NCBI RefSeq assembly: GCF_004137345.1
Contig: NZ_SDWV01000007.1
Location: 1 to 64,000, forward strand
Direction: 5' to 3'
Length of the DNA: 64,000 nt
Source: Nocardioides zhouii
Lineage (GTDB): Bacteria; Actinomycetota; Actinomycetes; Propionibacteriales; Nocardioidaceae
Below, piece after piece: positions 40,402-49,241 of the stretch. How positions within the stretch are numbered: the stretch's first letter is position 1; the number at the start of each line of letters is the position of its first letter. The notes beneath the pieces are model-generated. The model made no database searches and was not told the origin of the DNA. It saw only the letters and a list, made by a program, of their open reading frames with translations. The position numbers and the translations under genes are program-made.

Positions 40402-40854
40402 ATGTTCAAGCGGCGCTCCCGACCTCAGCCACCGGTGGTGCGTACGGACGCGGAGTGGCGGGCGCGCCTGGAGCCGGAGGCCTACCGCGTGCTCCGTCAG
40501 GCGGGCACGGAAGCCCCGGGGAGCAGTCCGTACGCCCACCCGTCGCCCGGCTCCGACGGGATCTACCGGTGCGCCGGCTGCGAGGCCGAGCTGTTCCGGG
40601 CAGGGGACCAGTTCGACTCGAGGACGGGCTGGCCCAGCTTTTCGGATGCGGCGACCCGCGATGCGGTGTCGATCCACACCGACTTCAAGCTGCTGATCCC
40701 GCGCCGCGAGGCGACCTGCGCCACGTGTGGTGGCCACCTCGGGCACGTGTTCGGCGACGGTCCTCGGCCTACCGGCCAGCGGTGGTGCATCAACGGCGCC
40801 GCCCTCACCCTCGATGACACCCGTCCACAGGGGATCGAACACCTTGACGGATAG
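40402..40854 (+). CDS. msrB: peptide-methionine (R)-S-oxide reductase
   Basis: A 150-residue MsrB. Structural zinc Cys pairs are in YRCAGCEAEL and ATCATCGGHLGHVF; FDSRTGWPSF is the conserved substrate region, and the catalytic Cys is in RWCINGAAL (usual RYCINSAAL). It repairs methionine R-sulfoxide in proteins using thioredoxin. It has no signal peptide, so it is cytoplasmic. Confidence 0.95.
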   Translation: MFKRRSRPQPPVVRTDAEWRARLEPEAYRVLRQAGTEAPGSSPYAHPSPGSDGIYRCAGCEAELFRAGDQFDSRTGWPSFSDAATRDAVSIHTDFKLLIPRREATCATCGGHLGHVFGDGPRPTGQRWCINGAALTLDDTRPQGIEHLDG

Positions 40855-40872
40855 TGTCTTTCGGCGGTAGGA

Positions 40873-40886
40873 TGGACGTACGTCCA
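40873..40886. promoter_or_regulatory. 14-bp perfect palindrome before the HNH gene
   Basis: TGGACGTACGTCCA is self-complementary and lies 109 bp upstream of the HNH gene start, just after msrB. It could be an operator or protein-binding site; nothing else supports a role. Confidence 0.3.
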
Positions 40887-40994
40887 CGAGCTTCCGGGCC
40901 ACCACTTCAGGCGGTGCGCTTTCCCGGTTGTGATGAGGACGAGTTGCGAGGGTAAGTAATAGCCCGGTCACCGGGCCTCCAGGAGCGACGACCG

Positions 40995-42317
40995 TTGTCA
41001 GGCACGCGAGCGCGTGCAGACCCCGTCGTCGAGAGGAGGCCGACCGTGACCGATGTGGCGACGCATCCGATCGTGGCAGCCGTGTCCGACGTCCGGTCCT
41101 CGCTCAAGTCGGTGTCGGGGGTGAACCCGACCTTCATGTCGACCGCCGACAAGGCTGTGGCGCTGATCGACCTGATCCGCGCGGAGTCGCAGCTCGCGGA
41201 GCTGCGGCTGCGGATCCTGGCCGATGCCGGCGACCTCGCGCACGAGACCGCTGCGAAGGATGCTGCCGGTTGGCTCGCGCAGGTGACCCGGACGCGGTTC
41301 GCCGACGCCCGCGCCGACCTGGGCTTGGCCTCCGCTTTGGTCCAGGACCGTACGAGCGTTGCTGCGGCGATGCGCGAGGGCTCGGTGACCTTGGCGCAGG
41401 CGCACGTGATCCACCGGGCTGTCTCGGCGCTTCCCGCGTCGGTGGACAGCGACACCGTGGCGCGTGCGGAGTCCCACCTCGTGGAGAAGGCGGGCGAGTT
41501 CGGGCCGAAGGAGCTCGGCCGGATCGGACGCCGGATTCTCGACGTGGTCGCACCCGAGATCGCCGAGGCCGTCGAGGCGGCCCGGCTGGCCGACCTCGAA
41601 GCGAATGCTGCGGGCCGGACCCGGCTCACGTTGCGTCGCCTCGGCGACGGAACCACCCGGATCTCCGGGCGGGTACCGGACGCTGTCGGCACGCGGTTCG
41701 CGACCTACCTCGAAGCCTTCGCCAACCCCCGCCTCCAGAAGAAGACCAGTGGAGGCGACCCGGTGGCCCGGTCGGCGTACCCGAAGCGGCTGGGCCAGGC
41801 GTTCAGCCTGTTCCTCGAGGCCGTCAACCCGAACCGTCTCCCGCTCCACGGCGGCGACGCCACGACCCTGATCGTCACCATCCCGCTCGCCGCGCTCCTG
41901 TCCGATCTCGCCGCAGGCGACCTCATCGGCGCCGGTCTCGTCCCCGGCGACGACCTCACTGGCGACCGGATCACTGCCGCCCAGGCGCGACGGCTCGCGT
42001 GCACCGCCAACATCCTTCCCGCGGTCCTCGGCGGTGACAGCCTGCCGCTCGACCTGGGCCGCACCCGGCGCTTCTTCAACTGGCCGCAGCGCAGGGCCTT
42101 GCTCGTGCGCGACAAGACCTGCCGCGGAGAGGGCTGCGACGTCCCCGGCGCCTGGTGCGAGGCCCACCACCGGGGCAAGCCCTGGAGCCAGGGCGGCCGC
42201 ACCGACCTCGACGACGGTGAGCTTCTCTGCGGCCATCATCACCATCGGGTCCACGACCCCGCCTACCGCACCGAACGCCTCCCCAACGGCGACCTCAGGT
42301 TTCACCGACGCAAATAG
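40995..42317 (+). CDS. DUF222/HNH endonuclease (13E12 repeat family)
   Basis: A 440-residue protein. DUF222 covers about 40-320 (IRAESQLAELRLRILADAG, GWLAQVTRTRFADARADL, LAQAHVIHRAVSALP). A C-terminal HNH domain (about 365-425) has CRGEGCDVPGAWCEAHH, WSQGGRTDLDDGELLCGHHH and RVHDP. This is the mycobacterial 13E12-type family, multi-copy in actinomycetes and often near mobile DNA, with unproven nuclease function. The start TTG 40995 has CCAGGAG upstream; GTG 41046 is an alternative. Confidence 0.88.
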   Translation: MSGTRARADPVVERRPTVTDVATHPIVAAVSDVRSSLKSVSGVNPTFMSTADKAVALIDLIRAESQLAELRLRILADAGDLAHETAAKDAAGWLAQVTRTRFADARADLGLASALVQDRTSVAAAMREGSVTLAQAHVIHRAVSALPASVDSDTVARAESHLVEKAGEFGPKELGRIGRRILDVVAPEIAEAVEAARLADLEANAAGRTRLTLRRLGDGTTRISGRVPDAVGTRFATYLEAFANPRLQKKTSGGDPVARSAYPKRLGQAFSLFLEAVNPNRLPLHGGDATTLIVTIPLAALLSDLAAGDLIGAGLVPGDDLTGDRITAAQARRLACTANILPAVLGGDSLPLDLGRTRRFFNWPQRRALLVRDKTCRGEGCDVPGAWCEAHHRGKPWSQGGRTDLDDGELLCGHHHHRVHDPAYRTERLPNGDLRFHRRK

Positions 42318-42886
42318 GAGCCCTCGCCGAGGCTATGAAGGTGACTGCCGGCGGGTGTTGCATCCGAAGACGCGACGTGTCAACGAGGCGCTGGACAGCG
42401 CCGCTTGTCGGGCCGGACTTGCGCCAGGTCTCGTCCCACGTCGACCGCGAGCTCGTCAACATCCGACACTGACATCGCAGAGACCCGCGAGCTGCCGGAG
42501 TCCTGACGCCGGATCGAGGTGCGGGCCGAGTACCGCTCGTTAAACGCCCGATAGACAAACCACCCCCGACGAAACCCGCCGGGGGTGGTGATGGTGTCTC
42601 GTGCCCCCTCTCAGGGGGTCCGGGTGTCCGTTCTCTCGACCACCCGATCCTGGGGCAACGAGCATTCATGAATGCGTTGCCACCTGAAGTGACCGTACCC
42701 GGAATCGATCGTGGGATCCGTCTGTGCGCCCGTTGTCGCTCAGTCGTGACAACTGCCAACGTTGTGAGGCGGCCAGTGTGCGTACGGCGGAGCGTCAGGC
42801 ATGAGGCATGAGGCATGTGCGCGTGGGTGATCTTCGTGGTCGCCCGTGCGTTCGAGTCCGGCCCAGGGACATGTCGGCGCGTTGAG
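42318..42886. other. 569-bp non-coding region
   Basis: No ORF here looks coding. It contains a T-rich-free hairpin (42559-42589), a second small hairpin CCCCCT/AGGGGG (42604-42618), a perfect 14-bp palindrome GCATTCATGAATGC (42662-42675), and a GGCATGA tandem repeat (42798-42817). It lies between convergent genes, so some of this may be terminators. A small RNA is possible. Confidence 0.5.
42559..42589. terminator. 10-bp stem-loop downstream of the HNH gene
   Basis: ACCACCCCCG (42559-42568) is exactly complementary to 42580-42589 with an 11-nt loop. It lies 242 bp after the HNH gene stop, far for a simple terminator, so it may end a separate short transcript. Confidence 0.5.
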
Positions 42887-43672
42887 CTAGCTCGCCTGGG
42901 GCGCCGGCTCAGTGACGGTCGCATTGCCTTGATTGTGGTGCGCCACGATGTCCTGGGCCATCTGCCGCAACTTGATGTTGAGGTCTTGGGAGTGGCCAGT
43001 GAGCTTCTCGAACGCCGCCGCATCGTCGAGCTTGTACTGCGCCATCATCAGTCCCAGTGCCTTGCCGATCTGGCGGCTGCTCTCCATCCCCTGCTCGAGC
43101 TGCTCGGCTAGCTTCCGGTAGTGTTCGGCGGCTGCTTCAACCTCGTGCCGCCGCTCTTCCTCCAGTCGCACGACCCGAATCGCGGCGAGGCGCAGCTCGA
43201 GTGAGTCCATCACGGTGGCGGCAAGCGTCCGGAGCGTTACTGCTTCTTGCACGCTGAGCTGGCGTGGCTGACGGTCGATGATGCACAGGGTGCCTAGCCG
43301 ATGTCCCTCAGCGGTGATGAGCGGCTGGCCGGCGTAGAACTGCAGACCCATAGCGCCTGCGACCAACGGGTTGGCGAGAGTGCGCGGGTCGGCCTGTGCG
43401 TCCTCGACCACGTAGATGTCATCCGCCAGGATCGCCGAAGCGCAGAGCCCTGGGTCGCGGGAGGTCTCTGCGGCGTCGACGCCGTGATGGGACTTGAACC
43501 AGATCCGGTCGGTGTCGACGATGCTCACGATCGAGATCGGCACGCCGAATAAACTCGACGCCAATTCCGTGATCCGGTCGAAGGCGCCGTCGCGCGGCGT
43601 GTCGAGGATGTCGTAACGACGCACGGCTGCGAGACGCTCGACCTCGATCTCCGCCAGATGACGGTCATTCAC
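42887..43672 (-). CDS. GAF-ANTAR sensor/antiterminator
   Basis: A 261-residue protein with a GAF domain (about 20-165: YDILDTPRDGAFDRITELAS, ISIVSIVDTDRIWFKSHHG, GHRLGTLCIIDRQPR), a short coiled coil (RRHEVEAAAEHYRKLAEQL) and an ANTAR domain (about 198-250: QIGKALGLMMAQYKLDDAAAFEKL). ANTAR domains bind paired hexaloop RNA hairpins to prevent termination; GAF senses a ligand or redox state. No kinase or target is adjacent. Confidence 0.9.
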   Translation of the reverse strand: MNDRHLAEIEVERLAAVRRYDILDTPRDGAFDRITELASSLFGVPISIVSIVDTDRIWFKSHHGVDAAETSRDPGLCASAILADDIYVVEDAQADPRTLANPLVAGAMGLQFYAGQPLITAEGHRLGTLCIIDRQPRQLSVQEAVTLRTLAATVMDSLELRLAAIRVVRLEEERRHEVEAAAEHYRKLAEQLEQGMESSRQIGKALGLMMAQYKLDDAAAFEKLTGHSQDLNIKLRQMAQDIVAHHNQGNATVTEPAPQAS

Positions 43673-44072
43673 ATCGAGGGACGTGTCGTGACCACCCCGG
43701 GACGCGGGTTGATTGCCCTTGGTTGTAGAGATCGTCGCTCCTTCCCCGAGTTCCGCCAGAACCCCACCCGGCCAGCATGTCCTGATGGGGAGTTGATCGC
43801 TCCACTGCGCGAGGACCTCTGAGCTGAGTGAGAGGCCACCGGTCGCACTGCCGACACCTCGCTGACGAACACCGCTAGCGCGTGCGTCGATACAAAGGTG
43901 CGGGGGTCAGGGCACCACCCGCCAACTTACCGCAATCCTAGAGGGTGGAAGAACTACGGGTCGGCCGCGAGAGTGCGTCCTTTCGCCGCCAATGCCCGCC
44001 GCGTTGCGTACTCACCAGTCCAACTGCAAGCAGTAGAACCAGGCCGCGTGCTCTGGGCATAGCCCTCAGTGC
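43673..44072. other. 400-bp intergenic region
   Basis: Nothing coding is supported. It separates the start of the GAF-ANTAR gene from the end of the gene at 44073, both on the minus strand, and should contain the GAF-ANTAR promoter. A mildly AT-richer stretch around 43880-43950 is the only compositional change noted. Confidence 0.5.
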
Positions 44073-44891
44073 TCAGAAGCCGCCGAAGTCGAATCCGCCG
44101 CCGCCGTCGAACCCGCCGCCATCGAAGCCCCCACCATCGCCACCACCGTCGTACCCGCCGCTGTCACCACCGTCGGATCCGCCACCGTCGCCGGAGTCGT
44201 CGCCCCCGTCACCACCGCCGTCGTAGCCGCCACCGAAGTCGCCGAACATCATCCCGCCCATGAACATCCACGACATGGGGCCGAAGGCGCCGAAGTAGCC
44301 GGCGGCGTACGGCTCGTAGGCGCGGCCGCCCTGGTAGTAGGGGACGCGCTGCGCGCCGACCATCACCTTGCGGACGTCGGGCTCGGCGCCGGCGTTGACG
44401 CGCTCGACGTCGAGGGCGCAGGCGGGGACGTCACGCTCGACGCCGTCCGGCGGGACGAAGAGGACGTCGGCGACGGACGGTCCGTGGCGGGGGTCGAAGA
44501 AGCACGGCGGCCGTCGGGTGGGCAGCGGTCGTCCTTCGACCCGGGCGCGCACGCACGCGACGGCGTACCGACCGTCCTCGACGATCGAGGTGATGTGGCG
44601 GATGTCCTCGGGCTTCGTGATGGAGTCACCCGCGGTCTTGGCCGACTCGTACGTGTCGAGTGCGCGCTGGTAGTCGGCGTTGGCGCCGGCATCCAGGTCG
44701 TGGCCGCTCATCTCGTAGTCGAGCTCCTGCAGGTCGACACCGAACGCGGTGATGTCCTCGAAGGCGAGCTTCTTCACCGGGGCGAGCTCGTCCTCGCGTC
44801 GCTGGAGCTCACGCTCCTTGGTGCGACGTGACATGACGACCGCGACGGCGCCGACGACACCCAGGACCACCAACAGCAGGATCAGCTCCAT
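44073..44891 (-). CDS. membrane-anchored protein with Gly/Asp-rich tail
   Basis: A 272-residue protein with an N-terminal membrane anchor (MELILLLVVLGVVGAVAVVM) followed by RRTKERELQRREDEL. A helical soluble part contains AVACVRARVEGRP and CFFDPRHGPSVADVLF, then VERVNAGAEP. A hydrophobic Met/Gly-rich segment (MSWMFMGGMMFGDFGG) leads to about 60 residues of Gly-Asp-Ser repeats ending FDFGGF. Bacterial proteins with such tails (TPM or DUF-type) are common; the function is unknown. Confidence 0.78.
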   Translation of the reverse strand: MELILLLVVLGVVGAVAVVMSRRTKERELQRREDELAPVKKLAFEDITAFGVDLQELDYEMSGHDLDAGANADYQRALDTYESAKTAGDSITKPEDIRHITSIVEDGRYAVACVRARVEGRPLPTRRPPCFFDPRHGPSVADVLFVPPDGVERDVPACALDVERVNAGAEPDVRKVMVGAQRVPYYQGGRAYEPYAAGYFGAFGPMSWMFMGGMMFGDFGGGYDGGGDGGDDSGDGGGSDGGDSGGYDGGGDGGGFDGGGFDGGGGFDFGGF

Positions 44892-44900
44892 GACGAGAGC

Positions 44901-45362
44901 CTAGGTGGCCAGTCGAAGCCGGTGCTCCGTCTCGTCCTCGCCGACGTACGCGAAGCCGCACGACTCCCAGAAAGCGCGGGCGCGCGGGTTGTCCTTCTCC
45001 ACGCCGAGCTCGACCGGCAGCCCGTCCGCGCGGGCCGAGGCGACGACGCCCTCGACGATGGTCCGTCCGACCCCGCGGGACTGGTGGTCGGGAAGCAGCT
45101 GCAGCCCGGCGATCTCGACGAGCCCGCCCCGGCGTACGACGCGCAGGCGGCCCGCGGGCTCACCGTCGACCTCCACCACCGAGATCGACGACCCGGCGCC
45201 GTCGCCGTCGACCTGCTCGGCGGTCCACGCGCCGAAGCCGGCGCGGTAGTCGACCTCGTCGAAGTCGTCGGGCAGTCGCCCCTGGTGCAACGTCGCCTCG
45301 ATCACCACGGTCGTCAGGAAGTCGACGTCGGCGCGGGTGGCGGGACGGACGGTGACCTCCAC
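44901..45362 (-). CDS. GNAT family N-acetyltransferase
   Basis: A 153-residue acetyltransferase: EVTVRPATRADVDFLTTVV starts the fold, IAGLQLLPDHQSRGVGRTIVEG is the acetyl-CoA loop (QSRGVG), and VEKDNPRARAFWESCGFAYVGE is the typical end. It resembles small-molecule N-acetyltransferases; the substrate is unknown. GTG 45362 is chosen as the start. It follows the HIT-like gene by 5 bp on the same strand, suggesting an operon. Confidence 0.88.
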   Translation of the reverse strand: MEVTVRPATRADVDFLTTVVIEATLHQGRLPDDFDEVDYRAGFGAWTAEQVDGDGAGSSISVVEVDGEPAGRLRVVRRGGLVEIAGLQLLPDHQSRGVGRTIVEGVVASARADGLPVELGVEKDNPRARAFWESCGFAYVGEDETEHRLRLAT

Positions 45363-45367
45363 GCCGT

Positions 45368-46006
45368 TCAGGACTCCCACGCCGGGCCGGACCCGCCGAG
45401 GCGCTCGACCAGGAGACGCCCGACGTGAGCGGCGTTGGCGCGACGTACGTCGTCGGGGATGTCGGGAAGGTTCTCCTCCCAGTCCAGGACGCACGAGCCG
45501 CGGAGCTGGCCCATGCGGGCCGGGCGACCGAAGAAGAACGGGTGCAGGTGCGCACCGCCGTCGCCGTAGCGCCCGACGTGGCAGCGACCCACGCTCGGCA
45601 GCGACTCGATGGCCGCGGTGATCGCGACCATCAGCCGGCCCATCTCCGAGGCGAGGTCGTCGGGGAGATCGGCCAGGTCGTGGTGGGCGCGCGGCTTCAG
45701 GATGAGCGTGACCGGGAGCTTCATCCCGGCGTCGGAGACGACCCACCGCTCGTTGCTCCACACCACCCGGGCCTCCTGCTCGGCCGAGGTGGGCTGGGCG
45801 CACGGGCACTCGGCCGGGTCCTCGCCGCGGCGGGCGGGCTCCTCGTCCAGCAGCGGCTCGAGCGGCTTGATCCGCAGGCCCTCGAGCTCGAACGGGAAGA
45901 TGTCCCACCCCGGCATCAGCTCGATCGCGACGGGCAGCCGGCCCTCGTCGTCGGTCGCGGCGGCGACGCGTGCGTGGAAGTCCTCGGCGCTCTCGAGATC
46001 GCTCAT
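45368..46006 (-). CDS. HIT-like superfamily protein
   Basis: A 212-residue protein with a degenerate histidine-triad motif, GDGGAHLHPFFFGRPARM, and the preceding strand WSNERWVVSDAG. CPCAQPTSAEQEARVVW adds a Cys pair upstream. HIT proteins bind nucleotides and act as hydrolases or transferases; only two of the usual His are present, so activity is uncertain. It is co-oriented with the GNAT gene and starts just after the SDR gene's stop. Confidence 0.78.
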   Translation of the reverse strand: MSDLESAEDFHARVAAATDDEGRLPVAIELMPGWDIFPFELEGLRIKPLEPLLDEEPARRGEDPAECPCAQPTSAEQEARVVWSNERWVVSDAGMKLPVTLILKPRAHHDLADLPDDLASEMGRLMVAITAAIESLPSVGRCHVGRYGDGGAHLHPFFFGRPARMGQLRGSCVLDWEENLPDIPDDVRRANAAHVGRLLVERLGGSGPAWES

Positions 46007-46024
46007 GGCGCCGAGTCTGTCAGG

Positions 46025-47530
46025 TCACCAGGGGGACGGCTGGTAGTCCTTCACGAAGCAGCCGAAGAGGTCCGTGCCGGCCTCGCCGAGCACGATCGGG
46101 TCGTACACCCGGGCCGCGCCGTCGACGAGGTCGAGGGGCGCGTGCCAGCCCTCGGCGGCGATCCGCAGCTTCTCGTGGTGCGGCCGCTCGTCGGTGATCC
46201 AGCCGGTGTCGACGGCCGTCATCAGGATCTTGTCCGTCTCGAACAGCTCGCCCGACGAGGTGCGGGTCATCATGTTGAGCGCGGCCTTGGCCATGTTGGT
46301 GTGCGGGTGCCCAGGGCCCTTGTAGCGCCGCGAGAACTGGCCCTCCATCGCCGAGACATTGACGACGTACGCCCTGCCGGAGGCCGCCGATGTGGCCGCT
46401 GCGGCGAGCGCCGGCCGGAGCCGGGAGACCAGCAGGAACGGGGCGATCGAGTTGCACAGCTGCACCTCGAGGAGCTCCAGCGGGTCGACCTCGCCGACGG
46501 TCTGGGTCCACGAGTTGTTGACCTGCATGTCCGGCAGCAGGCCGCCGGCGTCGACGGCCGTGCCGGCGAGGTGTGCGTCGAGCGAGGCGTGCCCGGCCTT
46601 GAGCGCGAGCGCGGTCAGGGTCGCCGCGTTGTGGGCTGCGAGGGCCTGCTCGGCGGTCTCGCCGACGTGGTGCGCGACCGCGGTGTCGGTGAGCGCTCCG
46701 GCGATCGCGGCCGGGTGCGCCTCGGAGATGTGGTCGAACGTCACCAGCTCGGGCAGGGCGATCCCCGACGGGAGCGGCTGCTGCTCGGCGTCGACCAGCG
46801 GGGCGTACGCGCCGGGCGTGCGACGTACGGTCTGGCACGCGTTGTTGATGAGGATGTCGAGCGGACCGGACGCCGAGACGTCGTCGGCGAGCGAGATCAC
46901 CTGGGTCGGGTCGCGCAGGTCGATGCCGACGATCTTGAGCCGGTCGATCCAGTCCGCCGCGTCCGGCAGTGAGGAGAAGCGGCGGACGGCGTCCTTGGGG
47001 AACCGGGTGGTGATCGTGGTGTGCGCGCCGTCGCGGAGCAGACGGAGTGCGATGTACATCCCGATCTTGGCGCGCCCGCCGGTGAGCAGCGCGCGCTTGC
47101 CGGTGAGGTCGGTGCGCTGGTCGCGCTTGGCGTGGCTCGTGGCCGCGCAGGCGGGGCAGAGCCAGTGGTAGAACGCGTCGACCAGGGTGAAGTCCTGCTT
47201 GCAGATGTAGCAGCCGCGCGCGACCGCCAGCTCGCCGGCGAACGCGCCGACAGTGGTCGACACCAGCGGGATGCCGGCGGTCTCGTCGTCGATGCGCATC
47301 GCCGACCCGGTCGCGGTGCGCTCGATGATCTCGCGGTCGTGGGCCAGCTCCGCGGCGCGCGCGGCCAGCTTCCGCTCGGCCTTGATCGACTTGTACATGT
47401 GCGAGGCCGCCCGCTTGACCGTGACGTGGTCGGGGTGGTCGCCGGGCAGGTGGTGCAGCGCCGCCAGCACCCGGAGCGTCGCGGCGAGGTCCTCGGGGTC
47501 GACGCCGTCGACCTGGGGGTGCTCGCTCAC
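46025..47530 (-). CDS. SDR family oxidoreductase with N-terminal zinc-ribbon domain
   Basis: A 501-residue protein. Residues about 1-150 form a separate domain with a four-Cys zinc-ribbon-like region (RGCYICKQDF and LCPACAATSHAK). The SDR Rossmann domain follows, with GKRALLTGGRAKIGMYIAL, LDILINNACQTVRR and a C-terminal half containing MEGQFSRRYKGPGHPHTNMAKAA. Here Tyr-x-x-x-Lys is not canonical; YKG and HPHTNMAKAA are the candidates. Substrate unknown. Similar fused proteins occur in plants and bacteria. Confidence 0.85.
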   Translation of the reverse strand: MSEHPQVDGVDPEDLAATLRVLAALHHLPGDHPDHVTVKRAASHMYKSIKAERKLAARAAELAHDREIIERTATGSAMRIDDETAGIPLVSTTVGAFAGELAVARGCYICKQDFTLVDAFYHWLCPACAATSHAKRDQRTDLTGKRALLTGGRAKIGMYIALRLLRDGAHTTITTRFPKDAVRRFSSLPDAADWIDRLKIVGIDLRDPTQVISLADDVSASGPLDILINNACQTVRRTPGAYAPLVDAEQQPLPSGIALPELVTFDHISEAHPAAIAGALTDTAVAHHVGETAEQALAAHNAATLTALALKAGHASLDAHLAGTAVDAGGLLPDMQVNNSWTQTVGEVDPLELLEVQLCNSIAPFLLVSRLRPALAAAATSAASGRAYVVNVSAMEGQFSRRYKGPGHPHTNMAKAALNMMTRTSSGELFETDKILMTAVDTGWITDERPHHEKLRIAAEGWHAPLDLVDGAARVYDPIVLGEAGTDLFGCFVKDYQPSPW

Positions 47531-47580
47531 CGGGGAAGCGTACGGGCGATGTCGCCCGCCCCGGACATCCGGAATGGGGG

Positions 47581-48228
47581 TCAGCTGCGAGCGGGGGACC
47601 CGTTGATCCGTACGCGGTCGGCGCGCATGCCGTGCTCGACGCCCCAGAGCACCGCCTTGGAGCGGGAGTCGACGTCGATCTTGCGGTAGGCCGAGCGGAT
47701 GTAGGACTTGATCGAGTTGAGCGACAGCAGGGTGCGCTCGGCGATCTCCTGGTTGCTCAGGCCCATCGTGATGAGGGACAGCACCTCGGCCTCGCGGGCG
47801 GTCAGGCCCTCCTCGCGGCCGGGCCAGTCGCCACCGACGAGCGACGAGCGGCCGCGCGAGGGGGAGACGACGAGCTGGCCGGCGGAGATCGCGTGGAGCG
47901 CGTCGACGAGCCGGGCCGCCGGGAGGCTCTTGGAGAGGTAGCCGCGGACGCCGGTGCTGAGGGTGTCGCGGGTCAGCCAGGGCTGGAAGTTCCAGGTGTA
48001 GACGGCGACGCTGCGCACCTGCGGGCTGTCCACCAGTCGCTGCACCGCGGGGCCGTTGCCCTGGCCCATCCCGAAGGTGTCGTAGAGGGCCACGTCGACC
48101 GGCTGGCTGACCGGCTTGCTCGCGACGAGCTCGACGACCTCGATCCGCTGGCTGTAGTTGCGCATCATCGCATCGAGGCCGCGGACGACGACCTCGTCGT
48201 CGTTGACGAGCGCTACACGTATGACCAT
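47581..48228 (-). CDS. LuxR-type response regulator
   Basis: A 215-residue paralogue of the regulator at 28377. The receiver has the acidic pair NDDE (Asp 10-11), phosphoacceptor Asp 50 (DVALYDTFG) and Lys in YLSKSL, so it looks phosphorylatable. The LuxR HTH is LTAREAEVLSLITMGLSNQEIAERTL with SLNSIKSYIRSAYRKID. No sensor kinase is near. It is divergent from the ABC exporter genes, with the start codons 64 bp apart, so it is the likely local regulator. Confidence 0.92.
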   Translation of the reverse strand: MVIRVALVNDDEVVVRGLDAMMRNYSQRIEVVELVASKPVSQPVDVALYDTFGMGQGNGPAVQRLVDSPQVRSVAVYTWNFQPWLTRDTLSTGVRGYLSKSLPAARLVDALHAISAGQLVVSPSRGRSSLVGGDWPGREEGLTAREAEVLSLITMGLSNQEIAERTLLSLNSIKSYIRSAYRKIDVDSRSKAVLWGVEHGMRADRVRINGSPARS

Positions 48229-48292
48229 GCGCTCAACGTACGTCAGTTTATGTATGTTGAAGCCCGTTGTTCATGACTTAGGGGGGGACGTG

Positions 48293-49177
48293 CGGGGAAG
48301 GGCCACCACGGTCGAGGAGACCCGCACGGGAGGACTCGGCATCCGCTGCGAGGGCGTCGTCCACCTCTACAAGACCTTCGGCGGTCACGACGTCGTGGCG
48401 CTGCGCGGCGTCGACCTGACGATCCGTGCCGGCGAGCGCGTCGCCTTCCTAGGGCCCAGCGGCTCGGGCAAGTCCACCCTGCTCGCGCTGCTCGGCGGCA
48501 TCCAGCGCCCCAGCGCCGGCCAGATCTTCCTCGGCGAGGAGGAGGTCTCGCGGATGGGCGAGCGCTACCTCGCCCGGATCCGCTCGCGCCAGGTCTCGAC
48601 GATGCTCCAGGGCGCCACGCGCAACCTGCTGTCGTACGCCACCGCTCGCCAGAACATCGCCTTCGCGCGGCTCTCGCTGTCCGGCAGCGAGCGCGAGGAC
48701 GCGCTCATCGACACCGAGCTCCTCGACCGCGTCGGACTGCTCGACCAGGCCGACCAGGTGGTCTCCACGATGTCGGGCGGCCAGCGCCAGCGCCTGGCCC
48801 TCGCCTGCGCCGTGTCCACCTCGCCGCGCCTGCTGCTCGCCGACGAGCCGACCAGCCAGCTCAGCCACGCCGACCGCGACCACGTGCTGCACCTGATCCA
48901 CTCGCTCGGCGACGACTTCGGCACCACGATCGTGGTCGTCACCCACCAGCCCGAGGTGGCCGCGACCTTCCCGCGCACCGTCACGATGAAGGGCGGCCGC
49001 GTCGGGGCCGAGGGCCACGGCGGTTCGGAGTACGCCGTCGTGGGCGAGGACGGCGTCCTCCACCTGCCCGGCCACATCGCCGCCGAGTGGCCTCCCGGCA
49101 CGCTGGTGCGGTTCGAGGACGACGAGCAGGGACGGATCATCGTGACCCGCGCGAGCAACGAAGGGGCACAGTCATGA
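48293..49177 (+). CDS. ABC exporter ATP-binding protein 1
   Basis: A 294-residue ATPase: Walker A GPSGSGKST, signature MSGGQRQRLALACAV, Walker B LLLADEPTS, H-loop VTHQP. Q-loop residues are in STMLQGATRN. A C-terminal extension of about 60 residues (GEDGVLHLPGHIAAEWPPG) is unusual for this family. I chose GTG 48293 with GGGGGG upstream; ATG 48254 is a longer option. It starts a four-gene exporter operon. Confidence 0.88.
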   Translation, partial: RGRATTVEETRTGGLGIRCEGVVHLYKTFGGHDVVALRGVDLTIRAGERVAFLGPSGSGKSTLLALLGGIQRPSAGQIFLGEEEVSRMGERYLARIRSRQVSTMLQGATRNLLSYATARQNIAFARLSLSGSEREDALIDTELLDRVGLLDQADQVVSTMSGGQRQRLALACAVSTSPRLLLADEPTSQLSHADRDHVLHLIHSLGDDFGTTIVVVTHQPEVAATFPRTVTMKGGRVGAEGHGGSEYAVVGEDGVLHLPGHIAAEWPPGTLVRFEDDEQGRIIVTRASNEGAQS

Positions 49178-49180
49178 CCT

Positions 49181-49239
49181 CACCCCACGACGTTCTTCTC
49201 CCCCGCTCCGCTCCTCCGAACAACGCCGCAGGGACCCCG
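49181..49239 (+). repeat. 59-bp dispersed repeat, copy 2
   Basis: It lies between the first and second exporter ATPase genes and matches 21530-21588 at 57 of 59 positions. As there, it ends in AGGGACCCCG just before the next ATG (49242), giving the downstream gene its ribosome site. Confidence 0.85.
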
Positions 49240-49241
49240 AA

